Assembly (NCBI GenBank): GCA_017985675.1
Contig: JAGNXB010000020.1
Location: 1-42,630, forward strand
Reading direction: 5' to 3'
DNA: 42,630 nt
Source: Saprospiraceae bacterium
GTDB taxonomy: Bacteria > Bacteroidota > Bacteroidia > Chitinophagales > Saprospiraceae
The notes beneath the pieces were generated by a model. The model saw only the letters and a list, made by a program, of their open reading frames with translations, made no database searches and had not been told where the DNA came from. Numbering within the stretch: the stretch's first letter is position 1; each line of letters starts with the position of its first letter. The translations under genes were made by a program, and so were the position numbers. Of the stretch, positions 33,972 through 42,630 are shown one piece after another.

Positions 33972-35231
33972 TTACTTTACTGGCAGGACAGTAGCAACAC
34001 ATGGGCCAAAACCGATACGGATGCCATCTTGTTCGCCAAATCCTTCTAAAATAACCCGGTCACCGTCTTCAATAAACGTTCGGGTAGATCCATCATTTAA
34101 CGTAATTGCACGCGTTCCTTTCCAACTTAGTTCCATCATCGATCCGAAACTATTTTCCGCCGGACCGCTGATTGTTCCGGAGGCATAAAGGTCTCCTACC
34201 CGGATGTTACAACCGTTGACCGTGTGATGGGCCAACTGCTGACACATATTCCAATACATATACCTGAAATTGGATTGACACACTACCGAGGGGCTGCTAT
34301 CTTCGGGCTGAATGGAAACGCTTAATTGAATGTCGTAATTGCGTGGTCCTGAAAAAGCCAGGTAGGGCAATACTTCAGGATCCTGCACTGGTCCATTAAA
34401 TCGAAAAGGTTCTAGGGCTTCAAGCGTGACAATCCAGGGCGAAGCAGTTGAAGCGAAGTTTTTACCAAGAAATGGACCTAAGGGTACATATTCCCAGCGT
34501 TGGATGTCTCTGGCCGACCAATCATTAAACAGGACCAGGCCAAAAATATAGTTTTCGGCTTCGGCGGTGGAGACGCTATCACCTATGGCTGTATCTTTTC
34601 CAACAATAAAGCCCATTTCCAATTCAAAATCCAATTGTCTGGTGGCTTCGAGGATGGGTGGCCCATCATTTGGTTTTGTCTGTCCTTTGGGTCGGTGAAA
34701 GGCATGACCGGAGACTTCGATGGAAGAGGCCCGGCCATGATAGCCGACCGGGAGGTGTTTCCAATTGGGTAACAAAGGATTTTGGGCATCCCTGAACATG
34801 ATACCTACATTAGTAGCATGTTCGATGCTGGAATAAAAATCGGTATAGTCGCCTATAGCCACTGGAAGATGCAGATGGATGTCATTTATAGGCAATAACC
34901 ATTGATCTGCTTGTTCCCTTATCGTTGCCTCAGTAGTATCCGCGTCCAGAATTGAAGTAAGTTGCTCCCGGACAGCCGATGTAATGCCCTTTCCTAAAGC
35001 GATAAATGGATTCAGCACTTCATGGCGAAAAATATCAACCGGCAAATGCAGGCGTGAAAATGCACCGAGTGTCATCAACACATCCAGGTTGACTACAAAT
35101 TCTCCAATTCGGGACGCTGCAAACCGCTGGCCATTATGATGGGATGCAATACCGAAGGGGATATTTTGAATGGGAAACTGGCTGTCAGCATCGTAATGGA
35201 CCCAGGATCTTAAAGATGTATTGAATGGCAT
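33972..35231 (-). CDS. fahA: Fumarylacetoacetase
   Basis: Last enzyme of tyrosine and homogentisate degradation: hydrolyses fumarylacetoacetate to fumarate and acetoacetate. I chose the ATG at 35231 (MPFNTSLRSWVHYDADSQFP); a TTG at 35240 adds three residues. The 419-residue protein has an N-terminal domain (PIQNIPFGIA near 19) and the FAH catalytic domain: DYTDFYSSIEHATNVG near 125-140, the metal ligand region DFELEMGFIVGKD near 195-207 and LVLFNDWSARDIQRWEYVPLGPFLGKNFASTASPWIV near 225-260. The GDLYASGTISGP segment near 345 is standard. The length matches the eukaryotic-type enzyme. No other tyrosine-degradation gene is in the window. Confidence 0.96.
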   Translation of the reverse strand: MPFNTSLRSWVHYDADSQFPIQNIPFGIASHHNGQRFAASRIGEFVVNLDVLMTLGAFSRLHLPVDIFRHEVLNPFIALGKGITSAVREQLTSILDADTTEATIREQADQWLLPINDIHLHLPVAIGDYTDFYSSIEHATNVGIMFRDAQNPLLPNWKHLPVGYHGRASSIEVSGHAFHRPKGQTKPNDGPPILEATRQLDFELEMGFIVGKDTAIGDSVSTAEAENYIFGLVLFNDWSARDIQRWEYVPLGPFLGKNFASTASPWIVTLEALEPFRFNGPVQDPEVLPYLAFSGPRNYDIQLSVSIQPEDSSPSVVCQSNFRYMYWNMCQQLAHHTVNGCNIRVGDLYASGTISGPAENSFGSMMELSWKGTRAITLNDGSTRTFIEDGDRVILEGFGEQDGIRIGFGPCVATVLPVK

Positions 35232-35300
35232 CGGTATCAAATTTACCGCAAACTTACGACCCCTGAAGGGAATGAAAGGTTGCTGGCCTTCATGAATAGG

Positions 35301-36257
35301 TTAAAAAACCTGTTCGACCACCTTTCTTGTCGTGTCCGGATCACCCATGGTATAGTAGTGCAGGCAAGGGGCGCCTTTTTCTTTGAGTTCTTTGGACTGG
35401 GCTGCACACCAGGCGATACCAAGCTGTTGAATGTCGTGGTCGGTTTTACAAGTTGCTGCTTCACGGACCAATTCATCCGGCATATTGACATAAAATTTGC
35501 GGGGAATTGAGTTGAGCTGGTAGGCTTTGGTCAGTGGTTTTAAGCCCGGTACGATGGGGACGGTAATTCCTGCCGCCCGACAATTGGCCACGTACTCGAA
35601 ATACTTCCGGTTGTCAAAAAACATTTGGGTAACGATAAATTGAGCCCCGGCATCAATTTTGGCCTTAGTCATAGCCAGATCATGTTCCAGGTTAGGGGCT
35701 TCAAAATGTTTTTCAGGGTAACCTGCAATGCCAATGCAGAAATCTGTTTTTTGGCCATTACTGATGTTTTCGTCCAGATAACGGCCCTGGTTCATTTCGG
35801 CAACTTGTTTGACGAGGTCGATAGCGTAGGTATGACCGCCATCTTCGGGGATAAATTTATCCTCAAATCGTCTGGCATCACCACGTAATGCGAGCACATT
35901 GGTTACATTCAGAAAGTGAAGGTCTATGAGTGCATTTTCTGTTTCTTCCTTGGTGAAACCACCACAAATCAAATGTGGGACGGCATCAATACCATAATGG
36001 TGCATGATCGAAGCGCAAATGCCCACCGTGCCGGGACGCTTGCGGATGGCCACTTTTTCGTAGTAACCACTTGTCCGTTTGACATACAAAAACTCCTCGC
36101 GGTGGTAGGTGACATCCACAAAGGGAGGGTTGAATTCCATTAATGGGTCAAGGATATTAAATATGGCTTGCATGCTTCCACCTTTCAATGGTGGAAGGAT
36201 CTCAAAGGATACCAGCGTTTTGCCGGCAGCCTGTTCAAAGTACTCCGTTATCTTCAT
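35301..36257 (-). CDS. metF: Methylenetetrahydrofolate reductase
   Basis: Flavoenzyme that reduces 5,10-methylenetetrahydrofolate to 5-methyltetrahydrofolate for methionine synthesis. The 318-residue length is normal. It has the TIM-barrel signature residues: SFEILPPLKGGS near residue 17 (the conserved glutamate), FVDVTYHRE near 46, TNVLALRGDARRFEDK near 120, and GVQFIVTQMFFDN-like AQFIVTQMFFDNRKYF near 205-220, followed by VPIVPGLKPL near 235. It is the first gene of a minus-strand run metF-fahA-dacB-methyltransferase; the gap to fahA is 69 bp. The promoter pair proposed upstream is weak. No SAM riboswitch was recognised in the 154-base upstream gap. Confidence 0.96.
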   Translation of the reverse strand: MKITEYFEQAAGKTLVSFEILPPLKGGSMQAIFNILDPLMEFNPPFVDVTYHREEFLYVKRTSGYYEKVAIRKRPGTVGICASIMHHYGIDAVPHLICGGFTKEETENALIDLHFLNVTNVLALRGDARRFEDKFIPEDGGHTYAIDLVKQVAEMNQGRYLDENISNGQKTDFCIGIAGYPEKHFEAPNLEHDLAMTKAKIDAGAQFIVTQMFFDNRKYFEYVANCRAAGITVPIVPGLKPLTKAYQLNSIPRKFYVNMPDELVREAATCKTDHDIQQLGIAWCAAQSKELKEKGAPCLHYYTMGDPDTTRKVVEQVF

Positions 36258-36279
36258 TTCAGTGCAAAGCTACCAAAGA

Positions 36280-36309
36280 GATAAATAGAATTGTATGGTT
36301 GAAGACAAA
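36280..36309 (-). promoter_or_regulatory. Weak candidate promoter for metF
   Basis: On the minus strand TTTG (36309-36306) is followed after 18 bases by TATTTATC (36287-36280), a partial match to TAnnTTTG with spacing one short. It lies about 25 bases upstream of the metF ATG. Plausible but not decisive. Confidence 0.3.
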
Positions 36310-36411
36310 CATCTTTATTGCTGACCAATTGAAAAGGGCTAAAGTGCTACCTTTCGGCGTGCTCCCTTATCTGAAGGCATCAAACTGCCGAAAAATTAAC
36401 CTTTAAAGACT

Positions 36412-36903
36412 ATGACAATACATCAGATTCTTCTCTCCGAAACGATTCTGAGGATTTGTACAGAAAATATGCCTCGTATCAGGACCTGTATTGCCCAATT
36501 GGATCAGGACCAGATTTGGTATCGCCCCAATGCAGAAATGGTATCCATAGGCAATCTGATCTTACACCTGCATGGCAATGCCCGTCAATGGATACTGCAC
36601 ACCTTGTGTGGGATTCAATGGGAAAGGGACCGGGATAAAGAGTTTTCAGAATTGGGTCCTTTACCTGTGGGTGAATTATCCCGCTTATTAGATGGACTGG
36701 AACAGGATTTGAAGCAATACGTCGTCACCATTGAGGAGGAGGCTTTATTGCAGTCATATGATGTACAGATATTCCATGAGACAGGGGTAGCTATTCTGGT
36801 ACATGTCATCGAACATTTTTCTTACCACACCGGCCAAATTGCCAGAGATACAAAACGGATGCTGGCAAAGGATTTAAGGTTTTATGAGACAGAAGATTTG
36901 TAA
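36412..36903 (+). CDS. DinB-family four-helix protein
   Basis: The 163-residue protein has a DinB-like fold (DUF1572-type): GNLILHLHGNARQWILHTLCG near residues 46-66 gives one histidine of the metal site, and HVIEHFSYHTGQIARDTKRML near 131-151 gives the other two. Proteins of the family are metal-dependent and related to bacillithiol or other thiol transferases, though most are uncharacterised and are not DNA polymerase IV. It is divergent from metF and is followed by a glycosyltransferase gene 93 bp later. Substrate unknown. Confidence 0.82.
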   Translation: MTIHQILLSETILRICTENMPRIRTCIAQLDQDQIWYRPNAEMVSIGNLILHLHGNARQWILHTLCGIQWERDRDKEFSELGPLPVGELSRLLDGLEQDLKQYVVTIEEEALLQSYDVQIFHETGVAILVHVIEHFSYHTGQIARDTKRMLAKDLRFYETEDL

Positions 36904-36996
36904 TTTTATGGATGAATTGACTTGAGTCGATTCTACCTATCTCGTTTGGAGGTAAGCGCGAGGTTTCATTATTGAAGTTAAAAATATTCGTAAATC

Positions 36997-38412
36997 ATGC
37001 GGATTCATTTTCCTGATATTAGAACGATTCAACGTGAGTTAGGTCAAATTCATTGGTGGATTGTTTTGTTTTTTATTCTCGGACTTGAAAATATTACTAA
37101 TCCTCCATTAGATGATCATTCCTGGCGTCAAACTCTAACTATTTCAATTAGTAAAAATTTAATGGATTATCCTAATCCTTTTTATCCGCGCATGGATATT
37201 GGAGGAAAAACAGAAGGAATTATAGCAGGTGAGTTTCCAATCTACAATTACTTTGTTACAATTACTTATTGGATTTTTGGATATACGGATTGGTCGGGTC
37301 GGCTGGTAAACTGGTTGTTTTCTTGCGTTGGGCTTTGGTTTTTTTACGGATTAATTAAAAAACTCACGAATTCCAGGGTTGCATTTTATAGCGCCGTGGC
37401 CTTTATGGCATCTATAACATTCCAATTTGCAAGGAAGACAATGCCCGATACATTTTCTCTCTCATTAGTATTCGCCGGCACATTTTATGCCTGGACATAT
37501 CTGGAAAACCATCGAACAAGAGACCTGATCTTAAGTTTCATTTTAATATCTCTTGGATTACTGAGTAAAGTTCCCTCAATAGTAATTATATGCTTTTTAA
37601 TCGTTCCCTTCATGCGGAATGAATATAAGATGAAAAATAAAATCAACGTTGGTGTGGCCATAGGAATTTCTGCTATAATCATGTGTATTTGGCTTTTTTA
37701 TTGGATGCCTCATTTGTTGGAGCATTACAAGAATCAACTTATCTGGCCGGTCTCACTTTCTGAAGGCTGGGAAATTATGAATAATCTTTCTTATGATGTA
37801 TGGGAGCGATTTAGATTTTTTGCTTTCTCAAGCCGTGTACCTTTTATCCTCGCAGTAGCTGGACTAGGTGCATTAGTGGTAAGGGGTGAACGCCAAATCC
37901 TCTTGTGTTCACTTGCGTATTCTGTACTGTTTTTTTTATTTATATTAAAGACAGGGGCTGTTTTCCCCAACCATAATTATTATGTCATCCCCTATACTCC
38001 GTTGATGGCATTTTTTATTGGATACCTATTTGCTAATAGTTCTTCGAACTTTTTTTGGCCATTAACCATATTACTATTAATGCTGTTTCCAAGTTTTAGT
38101 GCAAATCGAAAAGCATCCTTCAACCCGTTTGAGAACAGGTACTTACTACGACTGGAAGAGATCGTAAATAAATATGTGAATAAGAGTGACAAAGTTATGG
38201 TTAACAATGGGATGTTTAATCCAACCTTAATGTTTTATACTAGGCGTAAGGGTTGGACAGTAAATCAAGATGTTGTCTCAAAAGTTGATTGGATGCCTGA
38301 TTTTAAGAGAGATGGCTTGAAGTATATCGTAATAGATAGGCATCTTTTAAATGATACACTACCATTTTCGCTTGTTTATGAAGATCAGGATTTTAGAATT
38401 TATAAGCCTTAG
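36997..38412 (+). CDS. GT-C fold membrane glycosyltransferase (PMT/ArnT-like)
   Basis: The 471-residue protein has about ten transmembrane helices and a polar C-terminal part. The first loop carries LDDHSWRQTLT near residues 38-48, the acidic motif expected in GT-C transferases that use lipid-linked sugars; a second loop has GEFPIYNYFVTITYW near 77-91. Helices around 114-130, 150-168, 178-205 and 222-240 are clear. The C-terminal stretch (GLKYIVIDRHLLNDTLPFSL near 442) is cytoplasmic or periplasmic. It likely transfers a sugar to lipid or protein at the inner membrane. By eye it is markedly richer in A and T than its neighbours, which suggests later acquisition. Substrate unknown. Confidence 0.75.
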   Translation: MRIHFPDIRTIQRELGQIHWWIVLFFILGLENITNPPLDDHSWRQTLTISISKNLMDYPNPFYPRMDIGGKTEGIIAGEFPIYNYFVTITYWIFGYTDWSGRLVNWLFSCVGLWFFYGLIKKLTNSRVAFYSAVAFMASITFQFARKTMPDTFSLSLVFAGTFYAWTYLENHRTRDLILSFILISLGLLSKVPSIVIICFLIVPFMRNEYKMKNKINVGVAIGISAIIMCIWLFYWMPHLLEHYKNQLIWPVSLSEGWEIMNNLSYDVWERFRFFAFSSRVPFILAVAGLGALVVRGERQILLCSLAYSVLFFLFILKTGAVFPNHNYYVIPYTPLMAFFIGYLFANSSSNFFWPLTILLLMLFPSFSANRKASFNPFENRYLLRLEEIVNKYVNKSDKVMVNNGMFNPTLMFYTRRKGWTVNQDVVSKVDWMPDFKRDGLKYIVIDRHLLNDTLPFSLVYEDQDFRIYKP

Positions 38413-38481
38413 TTAAATGCCAAACCACGACGCGAAATTCATTGATTTATTTTAAGATCAATTAAAAGGATATTAAGAATG

Positions 38482-39804
38482 TTACAGGGTATTGTTGCTG
38501 TTTTTCGGTGTGCGCATGAACGGCCGGACGATTAACCGAACTGTATTGGAATAAGAGAAATATTTCACGGCCCAGTTAAACAGCACAGCCAATCGATTGC
38601 GAAAACCAATCAAAAAAAGAATGTGAACGGCCATCCAGATATACCAGGCGGGCATACCGCCTATTTTCCATTTCCCAATTTCAGCTACGGCACGGTTTCT
38701 GCCAATCGTTGCCATGCTCCCTTTATCATTATAGGTAAATGGAATAGGTTCTTGTTTTTTATGTAAACGAATTAAATTTTTCGCAAAAAGTTTTCCCTGT
38801 TGCATGGCTGGCTGTGCTGTCATAGGATGGCCGCGTGGAGTTTCAGGGGTAACCATCTCCGCCAGATCCCCTAATGCAAATACATAGTCATGGCCATTGA
38901 CCAGGTTATACGCATCGACTTTAAGCCGTCCGTTGGGAAGATATGCTTCCGGCTTCAGGCCGGGAAGGGGATTTCCTTTTACGCCTGCCGCCCAAATCAA
39001 TGTTTGGGTAGGTATGGATTGACCATTTGATAAGTGGGCAATTTCACCATTATAGTCGGTTACCAGGGTGTTTAAAAGGATCTGAACTCCGAGTTCTTCC
39101 AGGTATTTTTGGGCACGATGGCTGCTTGTTTCTGACATCCCAAATAGCAATCGTGGTCCGGCATCAATTACGGTGATATTCATTGTCGTCGGATCAATCT
39201 CGCGGTATTCTGTAGCTAATATTTTGTTTTTTATTTCAGCAAGTGCGCCAGCGATTTCTACGCCTGTTGGACCACCTCCGACAATGACAAAATGCATCAC
39301 CTGGTGCAGCGCCTCCAATTGATTGGTGTCGCTAAGCATCACCGCCTTTTCAAATTGTTGTAAAAAATCAGAACGAATATCCAAAGCTTGTGAGACGGAC
39401 TTTAATTGCATGGCATGCTTCTCGAGCTTCGTGTTCCCAAAAAAATTTGTCTGCGAGCCAGTGGCTAAGACAAGGATGTCATATGGCAGAGAACCTGCCG
39501 TTGTCTCCAAAACCCGGGATTCCCAATCAACACGGATCACATCGGCCATTCGAAAATTGACATTGTGCATAGGGCCGATCATTTTTCGGAAGGGGTAGGC
39601 GACACTATCGGGAGTGAGGCTAGCCGTAGCTACCTGATAAAGCAATGGGAGGAAAGAGTGGAAATTTTGTTTGTCTACCAGCGTGACTTTAAATGCCTTA
39701 CCTGCCAGATTTTTGACCACACTCAATCCAGCAAATCCGCCGCCAACCACTATGACCCTCGGATAGGGCAACTCCTCAAATATTTTTTTTGCCAGTGTTT
39801 TCAT
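38482..39804 (-). CDS. ndh: Type II NADH:quinone oxidoreductase
   Basis: Membrane-associated flavoprotein that passes electrons from NADH to quinone without pumping protons. The 440-residue protein has the FAD dinucleotide fold VIVVGGGFAGLSVVKNL near residues 18-34, the NFHSFLPLLYQVATASL segment near 47-63 typical of NDH-2, a second dinucleotide fold FVIVGGGPTGVEIAGALAEI near 172-191 for NADH, and DYVFALGDLAE near 304. A C-terminal hydrophobic segment near 389-409 (AWYIWMAVHILFLIGFRNR) is the usual membrane anchor. The length is normal. It is divergent from crtY and convergent with the glycosyltransferase. Confidence 0.92.
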   Translation of the reverse strand: MKTLAKKIFEELPYPRVIVVGGGFAGLSVVKNLAGKAFKVTLVDKQNFHSFLPLLYQVATASLTPDSVAYPFRKMIGPMHNVNFRMADVIRVDWESRVLETTAGSLPYDILVLATGSQTNFFGNTKLEKHAMQLKSVSQALDIRSDFLQQFEKAVMLSDTNQLEALHQVMHFVIVGGGPTGVEIAGALAEIKNKILATEYREIDPTTMNITVIDAGPRLLFGMSETSSHRAQKYLEELGVQILLNTLVTDYNGEIAHLSNGQSIPTQTLIWAAGVKGNPLPGLKPEAYLPNGRLKVDAYNLVNGHDYVFALGDLAEMVTPETPRGHPMTAQPAMQQGKLFAKNLIRLHKKQEPIPFTYNDKGSMATIGRNRAVAEIGKWKIGGMPAWYIWMAVHILFLIGFRNRLAVLFNWAVKYFSYSNTVRLIVRPFMRTPKNSNNTL

Positions 39805-39916
39805 GGGAATAGATTAACAGCTAAACATGCCACCTTGTCCTTCAGTTCAGCCAAATTGGGATATCCTGTATCTTGGTGTCTGGTTAAGGGACCATTTGTT
39901 ATTTATCTGTTTTCCT

Positions 39917-41071
39917 ATGCAGTATGATGTGATTATCGCAGGTGGAGGGATGGCTGGTCTTTCCATGTTATGGCAGATCAGAAAAGCCGGCTTAAACCAT
40001 TTGCATATTCTGTTGATCGATAAAGCACAGAAAAATCAAAATGATAGAACCTGGTGTTTTTGGGAATCCGGTGAGGGGGCGTTTGAGCATATCATCCACA
40101 GGGAGTGGGATCATGTGCGTGTCCATGGTGCAATCCATCAATTTAAGGATTTTGCATTGAATGACTATCGATATAAAATGATACGTGGGATTGATTTTTA
40201 TCAATTCATGGATGATCAGATAGATCAGGACATTGCCTGTGAACGAGTCCTGACAACCATCCAACACATCGAAGCAGACGACAATGGGTGCACTGTGCAA
40301 ACAGATCATGGATCATTCTACGCAAAAACCGTTTTTGACAGTACATACCGACTGCCACTCAACACACCGGGCAGGCACCATCTGTTACAACATTTCCTCG
40401 GCTACATCATCCAGACCTCTAAACCTGTTTTTGATGTAAGGCTACCTGATCTGATGCATTTTGGCATTCCCCAACATGATCAATGTCGCTTTATTTATGT
40501 GTTGCCTTTAGCCCCCGACAAGGCGCTGATAGAGTTTACTGTGTTTTCTGAAAATTTACTGTCCCGAGAGGCTTATGAAGAAGCACTCCATGGATATATT
40601 CAATTGCGTGTCGGTCATGTTGATTGGACTATTACGGAAACAGAGTTTGGTGTGATACCTATGAGTGATGAGCCGGTCAAAGAATTTATTCACCCACGTC
40701 ACATCCGAATTGGCACATCAGGAGGGTACACCAACCCGGCCACAGGTTATACCTTTCGGAGTACCCAAAAACGTCTTGCGGATCTGGTTCAGGCCTATGT
40801 AAAAACGGGCAGCTGGTTTGCGCCTATAAGTCCGTGGCAAAAACGATTTGGTCTGTATGCCTCCGTCATGCTGAATGTGTTGCAGCATAATCGCGTCCCT
40901 GCTCCTGAAATGTTTTTTGATTTATATGCACGCAATCCCATTGATAGGGTTTTCCGTTTCCTGGATGGGGAATCGACCTTTATGGAGGAGGTGACGTTAA
41001 TGCGTTCTATGGCCGTGAAACCGTTTGCGCAGGCTGCTCTGGATGTGGTTCGAAAACGCATAGGGTTCTAG
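39917..41071 (+). CDS. crtY: Lycopene beta-cyclase, CrtY type
   Basis: FAD/NADPH-dependent enzyme that closes beta-rings on lycopene to give beta-carotene. I chose the ATG at 39917 (MQYDVIIAGGGMAGLSMLWQ); an upstream start at 39827 adds 30 residues with no domain. The 384-residue protein has the dinucleotide fold AGGGMAGLS near 8-16, NDRTWCFWESGEGAF near 40-54 (hallmark of CrtY), FDSTYR near 138 and GTSGGYTNPATGYTF near 271-285. The cyclase family motifs are intact. No other carotenoid gene is in the window, so the rest of the pathway must be elsewhere. It is followed after 79 bp by the Asp-box gene. Confidence 0.9.
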   Translation: MQYDVIIAGGGMAGLSMLWQIRKAGLNHLHILLIDKAQKNQNDRTWCFWESGEGAFEHIIHREWDHVRVHGAIHQFKDFALNDYRYKMIRGIDFYQFMDDQIDQDIACERVLTTIQHIEADDNGCTVQTDHGSFYAKTVFDSTYRLPLNTPGRHHLLQHFLGYIIQTSKPVFDVRLPDLMHFGIPQHDQCRFIYVLPLAPDKALIEFTVFSENLLSREAYEEALHGYIQLRVGHVDWTITETEFGVIPMSDEPVKEFIHPRHIRIGTSGGYTNPATGYTFRSTQKRLADLVQAYVKTGSWFAPISPWQKRFGLYASVMLNVLQHNRVPAPEMFFDLYARNPIDRVFRFLDGESTFMEEVTLMRSMAVKPFAQAALDVVRKRIGF

Positions 41072-41150
41072 CAAAGCCAGGGCTGCACTAATAAAAACTA
41101 CTATATAAAATTTGGGTACATTTATTTATTTTTAAATCGGACTTCATATC

Positions 41151-42630
41151 ATGCCCCTAAAAGACTTTTTTGTCCCGACTCGCCCTTACGCTTTACAGCG
41201 GAACAATTTGGTATCCTTAGCCCTGCTACCTTTTTTTCTCAGTGGTTGGCTAATGGCTTATTCCCAAAAAATAAGCCTGCCGGCATGGGACAAAAATGAC
41301 CCGGTGCCGGATTGGGTTGCACTAATGTATGTCCAGGAACCAAACATAAAACAAATAGACGAAGCATTCCAGGAATGGTACAAAACGCACCCTTTTGAAA
41401 AAACAACCTACACCCAATATTATAAAAAATGGCGTCGCGCTGTCAATCCCTACCTTACCAAAGATGGTTATGTTCAATTTTCTTCTACTGAGGCAATTAT
41501 CAACAAAAAATCGGCCTTTGCATATAAAATACAGCATGAAAAATCGCCTGTTTCCCGGGATGCATCCTGGTCTTGCCTCGGTCCATTTGAGATGGTAAAC
41601 GATGCGATTGATGGTGAACAAAAACCGGTAAGCTGGCAAGCTAATGTGTACTGTTTAGACCAGTCCCAATCAAATCCTGACATCCTGTTTTGCGGTACGG
41701 AAGGATCAGAAATTTACAAAACCATCGATCGTGGGGTAACTTGGACACCTGCTGGCCGTAATCTCCTTATTGAGGCCGTTACGGCTGTTGAGATCAATCC
41801 GACAAATCCCGACATCGTTTTTGCTGGAGATAGAAATGGCATTTACCGAACCACAAACGGTGGCATGTCATGGACAACTTTGCTCGTCGAAAGTCAGCTC
41901 AATGTCAACGATATTGCCATTCACCCGCTCAATACCAATATTGTATTTGTTGCCGCAGAGAAAGGATTTTGGCGAAGTTATGATGGCGGTATTCAATGGA
42001 CAAAAGTGTATAATCAGACTACATATGATGTCGAATTAAAGCCAGATGCACCTGACGTCGTTTACTTGTTAAAAGACAACCCTGCGGAGAAGCGTTGTGA
42101 ATTTTGGAAAAGTACCAATGCAGGTATGAGCTTTATCTTGAAATCTGCAGGTTGGTTTGCAGGGACTGATCCGAACCGGTCTAATGGCGGCGCGCGGATG
42201 ACCGTTACACCAGCGGATCCTAATCGGATTTATACCGTGTTAATTGGGGAAGCCAAGGCTGATGATAATGGCTTTATTGGGGTCTACCGGAGCAATGATG
42301 CAGGTGAATCATGGACATTGCCCAATCCGCCGGCAGGTGGACCATATTCCCAGTCACATCCCAATCTGGCGGTCATCAATCCATTCGCAGGAACGGGTTT
42401 CCATCAGGGTTATTATAATCTGGGTATTGCGGCAAGCCATGAAAACGCCAACCAATTGCTTGTAGGGCACCTTAGTTTATGGCGGAGCACAGACGGTGGG
42501 GCTACCTTTCAAATCATGGGAGGATATGGTGGCAGCCTTGAATGGATCCATCCGGATGTGCAGGATATCAAGGTCCTGGGAAAGGATACCTGGTTATGTA
42601 CTGATGGTGGAATTAATTATTCGACCAACT
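41151..42630 (+). CDS. Secreted Asp-box (sortilin/VPS10-like) beta-propeller protein, 3' truncated
   Basis: The frame is open from the ATG at 41151 to the end of the window (about 493 codons, no stop), so the gene continues beyond it. The N-terminus has a rather long signal peptide (core LVSLALLPFFLSGWLMAYS, near residues 20-38). A charged helical region (about 45-160, with EEAF-like QIDEAFQEWYKTHPFEK near 76) comes first. From about residue 160 there are repeated Asp-box motifs S/T-x-D/N-x-G-x-x-W/F: TIDRGVTW, TTNGGMSW, SYDGGIQW, STNAGMSF, SNDAGESW and STDGGATF, with TDGGINY at the end, as in sortilin/VPS10 and BNR propellers. In this phylum such proteins usually end with a type IX sorting domain, which would lie outside the window. 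Substrate or ligand unknown. Confidence 0.85.
   Translation, partial: MPLKDFFVPTRPYALQRNNLVSLALLPFFLSGWLMAYSQKISLPAWDKNDPVPDWVALMYVQEPNIKQIDEAFQEWYKTHPFEKTTYTQYYKKWRRAVNPYLTKDGYVQFSSTEAIINKKSAFAYKIQHEKSPVSRDASWSCLGPFEMVNDAIDGEQKPVSWQANVYCLDQSQSNPDILFCGTEGSEIYKTIDRGVTWTPAGRNLLIEAVTAVEINPTNPDIVFAGDRNGIYRTTNGGMSWTTLLVESQLNVNDIAIHPLNTNIVFVAAEKGFWRSYDGGIQWTKVYNQTTYDVELKPDAPDVVYLLKDNPAEKRCEFWKSTNAGMSFILKSAGWFAGTDPNRSNGGARMTVTPADPNRIYTVLIGEAKADDNGFIGVYRSNDAGESWTLPNPPAGGPYSQSHPNLAVINPFAGTGFHQGYYNLGIAASHENANQLLVGHLSLWRSTDGGATFQIMGGYGGSLEWIHPDVQDIKVLGKDTWLCTDGGINYSTN

Noticed and set aside
1..42630. Search for CRISPR arrays, insertion sequences, phage genes, toxin-antitoxin pairs, rRNA and known riboswitches
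   Set aside because: No regular short repeats, transposase or integrase motifs, rRNA sequence or recognised riboswitch cores were seen by reading; this is not a substitute for a covariance-model search.

Overview
The window is a chromosomal segment of a Bacteroidota bacterium. The main evidence is a complete type IX secretion/gliding core (porP-gldKLMN), other envelope proteins typical of the phylum, and promoters of the Bacteroidota form TTTG-n19-TAnnTTTG. The mix of sigma/membrane-protein/beta-barrel operons, secreted Asp-box proteins and a CrtY-type lycopene cyclase would fit a Saprospiria- or Chitinophagia-like lineage, but that finer placement is inference. Coding density is high. I found no phage, insertion sequence, CRISPR array or rRNA.

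Left part (1-8.3 kb): the 3' end of a YyaL/DUF255 thioredoxin-domain gene overlaps porP, followed by a promoter and gldK-gldL-gldM-gldN, closed by a strong terminator. A lipoprotein gene ending in a choice-of-anchor-Q-like motif follows. From 8.3 to 12.1 kb come a UMF1-type MFS transporter, a rimK + M14 zinc hydrolase pair and an OsmC-like protein. From 12.2 to 18.2 kb are a PorE-like periplasmic scaffold protein whose usual OmpA domain appears to be replaced by a SPOR-like domain (translationally coupled to purN), a secreted metallophosphoesterase and glyA.

Middle (18.2-27 kb): an ECF sigma factor gene overlaps a single-pass membrane protein gene and is followed by a beta-barrel protein with an acidic coiled coil. 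Then come a GNAT/FemAB-like protein, truA, a small four-helix membrane protein, and the protein-quality cluster tig-clpP-clpX. A tRNA-Leu(UAG) follows.

Right part (27-42.6 kb): relA/spoT-fur-STAS-purA all run on the plus strand behind a clear promoter. On the minus strand are metF-fahA-dacB and a putative lipoprotein methyltransferase. A DinB-like protein, an AT-rich GT-C glycosyltransferase, a type II NADH dehydrogenase, a lycopene cyclase and the 5' part of a large secreted Asp-box (sortilin/VPS10-like) protein complete the window.

Several products belong to one functional theme. porP-gldKLMN and the PorE-like protein build the type IX secretion machine, and the metallophosphoesterase and probably the Asp-box protein are its cargo. 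The remainder is mostly core metabolism and stress physiology. Nothing is a clear-cut new defence or mobile system; the most unusual observations are the SPOR-for-OmpA domain swap, a methyltransferase with a lipoprotein signal, and the sigma/membrane protein/coiled-coil barrel operon.
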